From positions 62,001 to 126,000 of the forward strand of contig NZ_VYQF01000008.1 of assembly GCF_008710285.1 (NCBI RefSeq): a stretch of DNA of 64,000 bases. The letters are read 5' to 3'. The DNA is from Ginsengibacter hankyongi. Its GTDB lineage: Bacteria; Bacteroidota; Bacteroidia; Chitinophagales; Chitinophagaceae. Positions 1 through 7,319 of this stretch are shown in pieces (position 1 is the first letter of the stretch; every line of letters begins with the position of its first letter). The notes beneath the pieces are model-generated. The model did no database searches. It worked only from the letters and a program-made list of their open reading frames with translations, and had not been told where the DNA came from. The translations under genes and the position numbers were made by a program.

Positions 1-87
1 AGTAACAGGTTGGTCATGATGCTTTTTGCAAGATGCAAAAAATGTAAATACGGATAATACTGTTAATAATTGGAAAGCATTCTTCAT
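1..87 (-). CDS. Putative lipoprotein, N-terminal fragment (runs off window)
   Basis: The minus strand from 87 reads 29 codons without a stop to the window edge. The peptide starts MKNAFQLLTV, continues with a hydrophobic stretch and reaches a lipobox FASC at residues 17-20, followed by the charged KKHHDQ. That is a type II (lipoprotein) signal peptide, so the product should be lipid-anchored in the envelope. Too little of the mature protein is present to name a family. Confidence 0.6.
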   Translation of the reverse strand, partial: MKNAFQLLTVLSVFTFFASCKKHHDQPVT

Positions 88-431
88 TTGGGTGTTTTTA
101 GAGTTAAGCATTAAGTTTACACATTAAATCGGGTAAACGTATTATTCTACAAACTTATTGTATTTTCATTGCTGTGAGTGCATGAATATCAAACCCTAAG
201 CGATATTTTTTATTTAGTTGTTTATGTGAAAGTCGCCTACAGAACGGAAAAAAGGATCTTTTGCAACCCTGATTGCCACAAAATGTACGTCTCGATATCC
301 GGGATTCCGTATAGGTCTATCTCTTTAATAAATAGGGTTCAGTAGTCCGCTTGCAAACGAGGAACTAATCGGCAGAGAAGCGCACTGGAGCCGGTGGGTT
401 ACAACAACAAGACGTTGCGTTAACTTAATTA
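88..431. other. Intergenic region with a possible decayed C-terminal coding remnant
   Basis: No complete gene is visible. On the minus strand a frame ending in TAA at 214-216 stays open back to another TAA at 325-327, and reads protein-like (…NPGYRDVHFVAIRVAKD…). The same frame continues upstream of that stop, which suggests a degraded gene end. A short inverted repeat GTTTAC/GTAAAC lies at 115-138. I do not recognise the family. Confidence 0.3.
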
Positions 432-1259
432 CTATTGATAGTTCTTCATAATTTTTACAAGCATATTTGCAATAATACTAAAGCCTTTATCAGACGGGTG
501 CAAACCATCAAAAGTCATATTAACGGAATCTAACGGGTAGGGGTATTCGTCCGACACGGGATTAAATGGAATACCAATAAAATCAGGGTAAACATAATTT
601 TTATAAGCGCCTGTCTGCGGGTCTTTTAATCGCTTGTAATTTACAAGATTTGTATAGTTCATACCGCTTTTATAGTATAGATCTACCAAATCAATATGTT
701 CATACTTTGCAATGGCAATAACCGCATCTGCAAATTGCGAGAGCAGTTGCCCGTTCTTTGCTTTATAAGAGCCCCATGCATTATTTTTCATATCATTGAT
801 GTACACAAAATCCAGTCGCTGCATTGGTGTAATAAGAATGATCTTCGCATCTTTATTAAGACTACGTATTTTGTTGATGATGATGCGAAATGAACCATAC
901 ACCGTATTGTTACCAGTGTTATTGTTATAATCGTCAATCGTTCCTAACTGCCGCCCTGCCCACCAGTCGTTCGTTCCAAGGAATACTGAATATACATCAG
1001 TTTTAGTGAGCCCCAGATTGTCTATCTCTTTTGCAATGCCACCGGATGTCCATCCGTTATGTCCCTGGTTGGTGTAATGGATATAGGGTAATTTTTCCGT
1101 AACCCTTGTCATGTAGCCTTTGGTAATGCGGTTGCCAGTTTCGTCCTGGTGTTCATTTAAATAAGTTATGGAATCCCCTATGGCCGTCCATGTAATTTCT
1201 TTTTTTGTAAAAGAAGTTGTTATAGCAGCAACTAAAATTATTAATAGCAATCGCTTCAT
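432..1259 (-). CDS. Secreted SGNH/GDSL-type lipase or esterase
   Basis: This predicted serine hydrolase of about 275 residues would cleave ester or acetyl groups outside the cytoplasm; the substrate is unknown. I chose the ATG at 1259, not the further upstream one at 1310, because it opens directly into a signal peptide (MKRLLLIILVAAITT). Block I is GDSITYL, with the nucleophile Ser at residue 30. Block III is GTNDWW, and block V is DGLHPSDKG near residues 251-257, supplying the catalytic Asp and His. All family blocks are present and in order. The gene stands alone; its neighbours do not indicate a polysaccharide locus. Confidence is high for the fold and low for the substrate. Confidence 0.85.
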   Translation of the reverse strand: MKRLLLIILVAAITTSFTKKEITWTAIGDSITYLNEHQDETGNRITKGYMTRVTEKLPYIHYTNQGHNGWTSGGIAKEIDNLGLTKTDVYSVFLGTNDWWAGRQLGTIDDYNNNTGNNTVYGSFRIIINKIRSLNKDAKIILITPMQRLDFVYINDMKNNAWGSYKAKNGQLLSQFADAVIAIAKYEHIDLVDLYYKSGMNYTNLVNYKRLKDPQTGAYKNYVYPDFIGIPFNPVSDEYPYPLDSVNMTFDGLHPSDKGFSIIANMLVKIMKNYQ

Positions 1260-1364
1260 GTAACTGATTTTATGTAATAGTAAAATTAATGGTTGAAACA
1301 ACAAACGCAATATAAAAAAGCTGCGTGATCATTCGTTGCGGAAAACGGTAACGGGTATCTATAG

Positions 1365-1628
1365 TTATGCGAAGATCAGGATAATAGCGATGCCCACGAT
1401 TCCTCCAATTGTTCCGGCCACTGCATCCAAAAGCTCATAATGTCCCTTCCCTGTAAATAAAGAGAACAGTTCAAAGCCGTAGCTTATTGCTACCACAAGG
1501 ATGAAAGTGGTTACAACGCTTAAAACAAAATGCCCGGGCATCACATATCCACTAAAGATTTGCAAGGTTATTCCCATTAAGATGCCTACTGCAAAATGTT
1601 TCCATTTATCCCGTTCGATTTTAATCAA
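1365..1628 (-). CDS. Small membrane protein, DUF2279/VanZ-like
   Basis: An 87-residue protein with about three hydrophobic segments. It begins with a DKWKHF motif near residues 7-12 and has a conserved-looking ELLDAVAGTIGG segment near residues 65-76. The DKxxHFxxG start and the acidic-residue/glycine motif in the last helix recall small YfiM/DUF2279 and VanZ-like membrane proteins. The function of these proteins is unknown. It lies 72 bases from the DUF998 gene on the same strand and could be co-transcribed with it. Family assignment is tentative. Confidence 0.55.
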   Translation of the reverse strand: MIKIERDKWKHFAVGILMGITLQIFSGYVMPGHFVLSVVTTFILVVAISYGFELFSLFTGKGHYELLDAVAGTIGGIVGIAIILIFA

Positions 1629-1700
1629 TCCATTAAAGTTTAAGCTTGAAAAGATATAAAGTAAATATCAGGATAAATATAAAGCATACAAACAATGTAA

Positions 1701-2333
1701 CTACAGCCGGGCAGGCTTATTATTTCTTCTTATTAATAAAATGGTAAACACAACCACCCACAGCATGTAAGCACCCATGTTAACCCGTTCCCAGACCCCT
1801 ACATGCGGCGTGGGCAGACCGGCTTCAAGTCCAAAGCTTTCTTTTGTTGTCAATATGCCGAACACGATAAAGACCAAAACAATCCCAACTGAAAAGACCC
1901 GGAAAGCTTTTCCGAATGATGCCGCCCCAAAGCCAATCATCAGCAGCATCAAAACAAGATGAACAAAGGCCCATACAATATGGAGTGTGTCAGTAAGCGT
2001 TCCGCCTCCGGCAGCAAGCACCTCCCGTTTGTGCATAGGTGGCCAGAACAATCCAAAAACCGCATCGAAGATAATTACGGCTGCAACAATCCTAAGCTTC
2101 CGGTTGCCGTTTGCAGATAACCAGGTGCCAAACCCGAAAGCAATAAAGAGAAGAATATAAATTAAGCAGAGCTCAGACCAGAATGCACGGGTAGGTGCAT
2201 GTATAGCCGAAAGTTCACTCACTGTTTGCGAAGCGATGTTATAGCCGGGATACTGCATTGGCACTATGATGTTTATAGCTACATACCATAGCATAGAAAC
2301 AATGCCGCAGATGAGTAAAACTTTTCGTGTCAT
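1701..2333 (-). CDS. DUF998 family integral membrane protein
   Basis: A 210-residue protein with about six hydrophobic helices. The first periplasmic stretch carries the DUF998 hallmark of a tyrosine/asparagine-rich loop followed by QTVSELSA (near residues 36-43), where helix 1 is followed by a conserved serine-glutamate. A second loop (FWPPMHKRE) also fits the family. DUF998 proteins are multi-pass membrane proteins without an established role. The start codon follows a stretch with a perfect palindrome about 50 bases upstream, a possible operator. Confidence 0.7.
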   Translation of the reverse strand: MTRKVLLICGIVSMLWYVAINIIVPMQYPGYNIASQTVSELSAIHAPTRAFWSELCLIYILLFIAFGFGTWLSANGNRKLRIVAAVIIFDAVFGLFWPPMHKREVLAAGGGTLTDTLHIVWAFVHLVLMLLMIGFGAASFGKAFRVFSVGIVLVFIVFGILTTKESFGLEAGLPTPHVGVWERVNMGAYMLWVVVFTILLIRRNNKPARL

Positions 2334-2380
2334 TTATTCATTTGTGCATACAAAGAAAAAAACACTCTTTGCGCCAAACA

Positions 2381-2394
2381 ATGATAGCTATCAT
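2381..2394. promoter_or_regulatory. Perfect 14-bp palindrome, candidate operator
   Basis: ATGATAGCTATCAT is its own reverse complement. It sits between the divergent DUF998 gene (start 2333) and the MoaD-like gene (start 2571), nearer the former. No U-tract follows, so it is not a terminator. An operator role is inference. Confidence 0.35.
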
Positions 2395-2508
2395 CAATTA
2401 ACATGATAATCGGAATAACGAGACTCAAATTTGAAAACCCATTGCACGTTTAATTGTACAGCGACCTCGATAAGCCCCTTCAAAAGCTAGTTCCTTGAGA
2501 AAAAATAA

Positions 2509-2541
2509 TTTTGTAGCTTAGTCATACTGATTTTACATTTG
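2509..2541 (+). promoter_or_regulatory. Bacteroidota-type promoter of the moaD-like/BNR operon
   Basis: TTTTG at 2509-2513 is followed after 20 bases by TACATTTG at 2534-2541. This matches the Bacteroidota -33 (TTTG) and -7 (TAnnTTTG) elements with a normal spacer. It would give a leader of roughly 20-25 bases before the ATG at 2571. Confidence 0.65.
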
Positions 2542-2570
2542 GCTTTGTTATAGCACATTAAATCATCGCG

Positions 2571-2843
2571 ATGGCAACAGTAAAATTTACATCTGCTTTA
2601 GAAAGATTTTTTCCCGGCATTAAAGAGATACATACTAACGGCAATTCGTTGCGGGAAATCCTGGCCGAAGTAGAAGCAGGATATCCCAGGGTGTGTAGTT
2701 ATTTGCTTGATGAACAGGGCAGCGTGCGCGGGCATGTAAATATATTTATCGATGGCAGCATCATCAACGACCGCGATGGCCTTAGCGATCCCCTTTCAAA
2801 GGACAGTGAGATTTATATTATACAAGCCCTGTCCGGAGGTTAA
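2571..2843 (+). CDS. MoaD/ThiS family beta-grasp sulfur carrier-like protein
   Basis: A 90-residue protein with ubiquitin-like beta-grasp spacing. It ends in the diglycine ALSGG required for C-terminal adenylation and thiocarboxylation in MoaD and ThiS. In the last third the segment IYIIQALSGG matches the family's terminal strand. It is probably a cytoplasmic sulfur carrier or a protein modifier. No moaE, thiG or activating enzyme lies nearby. Instead it is paired, with an 18-base gap, with a BNR-repeat protein and shares its promoter. This pairing suggests a dedicated role rather than molybdopterin or thiamine synthesis. Whether it is actually thiocarboxylated is unknown. Confidence 0.8.
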   Translation: MATVKFTSALERFFPGIKEIHTNGNSLREILAEVEAGYPRVCSYLLDEQGSVRGHVNIFIDGSIINDRDGLSDPLSKDSEIYIIQALSGG

Positions 2844-2861
2844 TCCAAAAAGATATAAATT

Positions 2862-3944
2862 ATGATACCGACTCTGCTACTCGGCACCCGGAAGGGCTTT
2901 ATCTCTTATCGTTATAACAATAATCGTTGGGAGGTTGAAAATCTTTCGTTTGAAGGAGTACCTGTTTCGATCGCTTACGAAGACAGCCGTTCAGGCACCT
3001 GGTGGGCAGCCTTAGATCATGGTCACTGGGGCGTGAAGCTGCATCGCTCTAAGGACAGGGGAAAAACATGGGAGGAACTAACGGCTCCGGCGTACCCGCA
3101 AGGTGAAGAAGTAAAAGATGGGATGAAAGCGGTAACCCGCTACATTTGGGCCGTTGCAAATGGGGGTAAATCCTTTCCGTCAAGGATGTGGTTGGGCACC
3201 GATCCCGGTGGTTTATTTGTGAGCGATGATGGAGGAGATCATTTTAACCTGGTTAAATCTTTATGGGACCACCCGAGCCGCAAGCCATATTGGATGGGCG
3301 GCGGCCGCGACCTGCCGGGTATTCATTCTGTAGTTGTTGATCCGCGTGATGATAACCACGTTTACGTAGGCATTAGTTGTGCCGGGGTTTTTGAAACCAA
3401 TGACTCGGGCAGTACGTGGGAGGTGCGTAACAAAGGGCTCTGGGCGGATTTCCTGCCGGACCCTCAAACAGATATCGGCCACGATCCTCATATTCTTGTT
3501 GCAGCGCCAACAGACCCGGATATACTCTGGCAACAAAATCATTGTGGCATCTTTCGTTCAACGGATGGCGCACGCAACTGGCAAGATATCAGCCAGCCCG
3601 GTGGCCCTGCCAGGTTTGGGTTCGCACTGGCTATAGCTGACGATGATGCAAGCCAGGCATGGGTTTGTCCCGCAAACAGCGATACAACACGTACCGCTAT
3701 TAAAGGAGCTCTTTGTGTTTGTCGTACCGACGACGGGGGAAAGAATTGGAAAACGCTCACTAAAGGATTGCCGCAGGAGAATTGTTTTGACATTGTGTAT
3801 CGCCATGCCCTGGCCGGTTCAGGCGATGCACTTGCTTTCGGAACTACTACAGGTAATTTGTTTTTTTCACCGGATAGAGGCGAGCACTGGCAAACGCTTA
3901 ATAATTATTTGCCTATGGTGTATTCGGTTCAGTTTGCACATTGA
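2862..3944 (+). CDS. BNR-repeat (sialidase/VPS10-like) beta-propeller protein
   Basis: This 360-residue protein lacks a signal peptide, so it is predicted to be cytoplasmic. It contains several Asp-box repeats of the S-x-D-x-G-x-x-W type: SKDRGKTW, SDDGGDHF, TNDSGSTW, STDGARNW, TDDGGKNW and SPDRGEHW. These predict a six-bladed propeller like those of exo-sialidase-like or photosystem-assembly (Ycf48) proteins. The Asp boxes are structural, so catalysis cannot be inferred. It is translated 18 bases after the MoaD-like gene and is probably its functional partner. It is often labelled exo-alpha-sialidase, but a sialidase reaction is not supported here. Confidence 0.75.
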   Translation: MIPTLLLGTRKGFISYRYNNNRWEVENLSFEGVPVSIAYEDSRSGTWWAALDHGHWGVKLHRSKDRGKTWEELTAPAYPQGEEVKDGMKAVTRYIWAVANGGKSFPSRMWLGTDPGGLFVSDDGGDHFNLVKSLWDHPSRKPYWMGGGRDLPGIHSVVVDPRDDNHVYVGISCAGVFETNDSGSTWEVRNKGLWADFLPDPQTDIGHDPHILVAAPTDPDILWQQNHCGIFRSTDGARNWQDISQPGGPARFGFALAIADDDASQAWVCPANSDTTRTAIKGALCVCRTDDGGKNWKTLTKGLPQENCFDIVYRHALAGSGDALAFGTTTGNLFFSPDRGEHWQTLNNYLPMVYSVQFAH

Positions 3945-4235
3945 CCCAACTTCGTTTTACGAAACACTTTTTCACTGTATTTATTTTTCGAATACACGAA
4001 TTATAAAGTCTTACGCCGGGTTAAACAAAATATATCCCCGGATATAAATCATTCGTGAGTGCCTTCCTTCACTAAAGCCCGAAGAAAAAAAAGTTAATTA
4101 TGGGTTATTTAAAAAATTGCCGGATGATAATTTGGTGTACGTGTATGCGTTTCTAATTGTGGCTAGCGCGCCTGGTAAACGTGATCAGGAACTAAATGTA
4201 ATGTGGAAGTTCCTGTGCAGGCCTTTTACAGCGGT
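3945..4235. other. Intergenic region between convergent genes
   Basis: This stretch separates the plus-strand BNR gene from the terminator of the minus-strand secreted protein. I see no credible gene, tRNA or repeat. Short frames here have no family resemblance. Confidence 0.5.
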
Positions 4236-4237
4236 TT

Positions 4238-4266
4238 AAAAAACAAACCCCGCAAAAAGCGGGGTT
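4238..4266 (-). terminator. Intrinsic terminator of the charged secreted protein gene
   Basis: The perfect 8-bp stem AACCCCGC/GCGGGGTT, with a 5-base loop, lies at 4246-4266. On the minus strand it is followed by a T-rich run (complement of 4238-4245). Confidence 0.8.
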
Positions 4267-4288
4267 CATAGAATTGTACTTAAATTTA

Positions 4289-4669
4289 TTAGTGACGACG
4301 GCCAATAACAATTTGGACGGAAGCCATGGGCCGGCCGTATCCGTAGGGATAGGCTATTACTTCCCTGTCGTGGTCATAATCCCGGTAATGCCTGTGGAAT
4401 CTCCGGTCACCGTCGCCATCCCATCCATCCCTGTCACGATCCCAACGCTCTCTCCGCTCATGGTCCCATTCGTCCCGGTCGTGGCGATCATCACCACGGC
4501 GATCCTGCCATTGATGATTGTATCCATCGCCATCGCCGCGGTTGCCGTATGATGAATTTCTGTCGTTGTTATATTGATTGTCATATTGCCGGTGCCTTCC
4601 GCCGTCCTGCGCAAACGCAGCCGTGGTAAGAAAACCTGCAAAGAACAATAGCGTAAGAATCTTTTTCAT
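4289..4669 (-). CDS. Secreted Asp/Arg/His-rich low-complexity protein
   Basis: A 126-residue protein. It begins with a clear signal peptide (MKKILTLLFFAGFLTTAAFAQ, cleavage likely after AFA). The mature part is almost entirely Asp, Arg, His, Gly, Tyr and Trp in irregular repeats (DRDEWDHERRERWDRDRDGWD region, residues ~65-95). It ends in a more ordered tail containing VQIVIGRRH. The composition suggests an intrinsically disordered, polyelectrolyte or metal-binding envelope protein. I cannot assign a family. It is a single-gene unit closed by its own terminator. Codon content is more GC-rich than its surroundings because of the Asp/Arg/Gly bias. Confidence 0.7.
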   Translation of the reverse strand: MKKILTLLFFAGFLTTAAFAQDGGRHRQYDNQYNNDRNSSYGNRGDGDGYNHQWQDRRGDDRHDRDEWDHERRERWDRDRDGWDGDGDRRFHRHYRDYDHDREVIAYPYGYGRPMASVQIVIGRRH

Positions 4670-5062
4670 AATAGGTTTTTTTATTTGTGAATAATGTATA
4701 TAAGACGCTACATCTGTACCGAAGCTTAATAATAAAACGTTAATACAGATTTGCTACAGAATTGCTCGAGCAGACTTAAGCAATTGCGGGTATGTGACGC
4801 CGTTAGTAAGTAAGTTTCATAGAAGGCGTTTATAACCCAGGCCCGATATATTTCTTTCATTTTATTAATAATGCAGTTGATTGTTATACGGGTGGTATTA
4901 ATCTTTGCAAATATTTTTAATTTAGCCGACAGATGACCAACAGGATGACCAGATAACCAAAAGGATAGACAGTAGCCGATATTGACGTAAATACACAAAT
5001 TGGCGGTAATTATATTGGATACTCTCGGAATATAATCTTATATTCATCATCTACTAAAAAAA
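4670..5062. other. Intergenic region, 393 bp
   Basis: This is the divergent space between the charged secreted protein and the metallo-hydrolase. It should hold both promoters, but I see no perfect TAnnTTTG box. A minus-strand frame of 90 codons (4726-4998) has no signal, motif or plausible composition, and I consider it chance. Confidence 0.45.
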
Positions 5063-6016
5063 ATGACACGCCTTTCGTTAACACTAATTTTTTCACTGTC
5101 GGTCCTAATTTCATTTTCGCAAAGTAAGGCCGATAAAGACAGCGTGCAGGTTAATATGCCTGGAATAAAAGTTACCCTACTTGGTACAGGTACTCCCCAA
5201 CCGATCATGGAACGTTTTGGGGCCAGTATACTTGTGCAGGCTGGAAGTGAAACCTTACTTTTTGATGCCGGTCGCGGTTGTTTACAAAGGCTACGTCAAA
5301 TAAATATATCTTATGACAAAATAAACGCGTTGTTTCTGACGCACCTTCATTCAGATCATATTGTCGGTATCCCGGACTTGTGGCTTACAGGATGGCTTGT
5401 TTCAAAGCGGGCAATACCGCTCAGTGTATTTGGGCCCACGGGCACTGGTGAAATGCTGAAAGACCTGCGAAAGGCATTTGCTTTTGACATCAGGATGCGA
5501 ATAGAAGATGATAAAAGGGTAGAGGAAGGAAGTGAGTTTTTGGTGAAGGAGATACAACAAGGAGTTATTTATGAAAAGAATGGCGTGAAAGTAACTGCAT
5601 TTGAGGTTGACCATGGTGTTATAAAACCTGCTTTCGGTTATCGAATAGACTACAAGGGACATTCTGTTGTATTGTCTGGCGATACAAAATATTCGGAAAA
5701 CGTAATCAGGTTTGCAAAAGGAGCAGATTTGTTAATACATGAAGTAGCTGTTGCACCTGATACATTAAGTAAATCAGACCCTCAATATAATATACTAATG
5801 CATCATACAACGCCGGAACAGGCTGCACAGGTTTTTAATGCCGTGCAACCAAAACTTGCCGCGTATTCGCATATTGTAAAAATTCATGGTCTCACCGAAG
5901 AAGACATAATGAAAAAAACAAAAGCAACTTACCAGGGACCGTTAATTATGGGAGAAGATTTAATGAGCTTTTCAATTGGTGATACAATTTCTGTACATAA
6001 ATGGCTGAAAAAATAA
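5063..6016 (+). CDS. Secreted metallo-beta-lactamase-fold hydrolase (RNase Z/AtsA-like)
   Basis: A 317-residue protein with an N-terminal signal peptide (first ~20 residues, ending ISFSQ). An MBL domain then starts at VTLLGTGTPQP (about residue 37). The zinc motif HLHSDH is at residues 94-99, and later metal ligands are seen in LSGDTKYS and the C-terminal YSHIVKIHG segment. The domain layout and the GTGTPQP strand resemble RNase Z. Export to the periplasm argues against tRNA processing and for an arylsulfatase-like or other small-molecule hydrolase of the AtsA branch. It is monocistronic. Confidence is high for the fold and low for the substrate. Confidence 0.8.
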   Translation: MTRLSLTLIFSLSVLISFSQSKADKDSVQVNMPGIKVTLLGTGTPQPIMERFGASILVQAGSETLLFDAGRGCLQRLRQINISYDKINALFLTHLHSDHIVGIPDLWLTGWLVSKRAIPLSVFGPTGTGEMLKDLRKAFAFDIRMRIEDDKRVEEGSEFLVKEIQQGVIYEKNGVKVTAFEVDHGVIKPAFGYRIDYKGHSVVLSGDTKYSENVIRFAKGADLLIHEVAVAPDTLSKSDPQYNILMHHTTPEQAAQVFNAVQPKLAAYSHIVKIHGLTEEDIMKKTKATYQGPLIMGEDLMSFSIGDTISVHKWLKK

Positions 6017-6308
6017 TTACCGGATTCCACCATAAACGAAAATGAATATTACACTTTCATTTTGGACTTTACTATCAGGTCGAAAATTAGTCCGGCAGAA
6101 AACCGGATAAGACGCGTGTTAGGTATAAGTTTTTTATGCCGTTGTCTCTCCCGGGGAAAGGGCCTGAACCTGAATGCAAGAATTATTGCCCCACAACTGG
6201 CAACCTATCGCCAACGGCTATACGCAAAATTAAATTTATAGACTGGTGCTTTTGAATGTACCTGGACGCTGGGATTCAGATTAATGATTTGAATAAAAAT
6301 CTTTGCTA

Positions 6309-7232
6309 TCAATATTTCTCAAACCAGTCAAACTTTTCTTTGATGATGTGACTTTTTTCTTTCTTTACATAATTCAAAAACACTGATGCAACATTGGAAT
6401 GTTTTTTTCCCTTCAGCCAAATCAGGTTCCAAACTGATTTAATCGGGAACCCTTTAACAGGTATTATTTGTAATTGCCCGTTCTGTAATTCGTTTCTAAT
6501 TCCAATCAGTGGCATAATAGAACATCCAAGCCCTGCAATCACAGCCTGCTTTACAGCTTCATTAGAAGTAAGCTCCATTTTTTTTATAACCGGTAAATTA
6601 TTTCTCTTAATAAATTTTTCCATTGTTTGACGCGTGCCGGAGCCCTGCTCCCTGTAGATCAAAGGTATTTTTTCAAAAATGCTTTTATCATACAGTTTAG
6701 ATTTAAACTTTTGTTTATTATCGCTTACCACATACAATTTATTTTGCATTAGCTCGGTTTTTTCAATTTTCAAATTTTCGGGCAATACTGATACTAACGA
6801 AAAATCCACTTCATTTTTTTCAAGGCTCTCAAGTACTTTTAATTTGTTGGTCACATCCAGTAGCAATTCAACTCCGTCGTTCTGTTGCAGAAAATCGGCC
6901 AGGAAATAAGGCATCACATATTTACCGGTTGACACCACAGAAATTTTTAAGCGGCCTGCCAATTTTCCTTTATGAGCCAAGGTCTTGTAGTTAATAGCGT
7001 GTACCTGGTTGACAATCTGCTCTGCTGCAATGGCAATTTCTTTACCGAAATCGGTAATAAATATTTTTCTGCCAACTACTTCGGTCAATGGAATATCAAA
7101 CTGATCCTGCAAATTTTTAAGCTGTATAGAAACTGCCGGTTGTGTTAAATGCAATTCTTCCGAAGCTTTGGTTATACTTAGGGTTTCTGTAATTTTTAAA
7201 AATATACGCAGTTGGTTGATCGTATAATTCAT
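6309..7232 (-). CDS. LysR-type transcriptional regulator
   Basis: A 307-residue protein with an N-terminal winged helix-turn-helix. The recognition region is SITKASEELHLTQPAVSIQLKNL at about residues 18-40 (the canonical LTTR T-Q-P-A-V-S motif). It is followed by a linker helix and a two-lobed LysR substrate domain (~90-295). It is divergent from the isocitrate dehydrogenase gene with an 87-base gap to that gene's chosen start. The usual LTTR arrangement therefore predicts that it regulates icd and the two small genes behind it, with a co-inducer of unknown identity. It is of the CysB/CbbR-like branch, judged by general sequence only. Confidence 0.88.
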   Translation of the reverse strand: MNYTINQLRIFLKITETLSITKASEELHLTQPAVSIQLKNLQDQFDIPLTEVVGRKIFITDFGKEIAIAAEQIVNQVHAINYKTLAHKGKLAGRLKISVVSTGKYVMPYFLADFLQQNDGVELLLDVTNKLKVLESLEKNEVDFSLVSVLPENLKIEKTELMQNKLYVVSDNKQKFKSKLYDKSIFEKIPLIYREQGSGTRQTMEKFIKRNNLPVIKKMELTSNEAVKQAVIAGLGCSIMPLIGIRNELQNGQLQIIPVKGFPIKSVWNLIWLKGKKHSNVASVFLNYVKKEKSHIIKEKFDWFEKY

Positions 7233-7269
7233 AAATTTTATTTATGCATATCATTACAAATATAAATGA
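7231..7269. promoter_or_regulatory. Candidate LysR operators in the divergent icd intergenic region
   Basis: Two inverted repeats lie in the short divergent gap: ATAAAT-TTT-ATTTAT at 7231-7245, which overlaps the regulator's start codon, and TCATT-N9-AATGA at 7251-7269. LTTRs usually bind such imperfect dyads between divergent genes. The assignment is inferred from position and symmetry only. Confidence 0.4.
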
Positions 7270-7319
7270 AAACTTATAATTGTTTTATTGGATTTTTGCG
7301 CCATAAAAAACAAGAACAT

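Noticed and set aside
4726-4998. 90-codon minus-strand frame in the intergenic gap
   Set aside because: No signal peptide, motif or plausible codon bias; it lies in a divergent promoter region and reads as chance.
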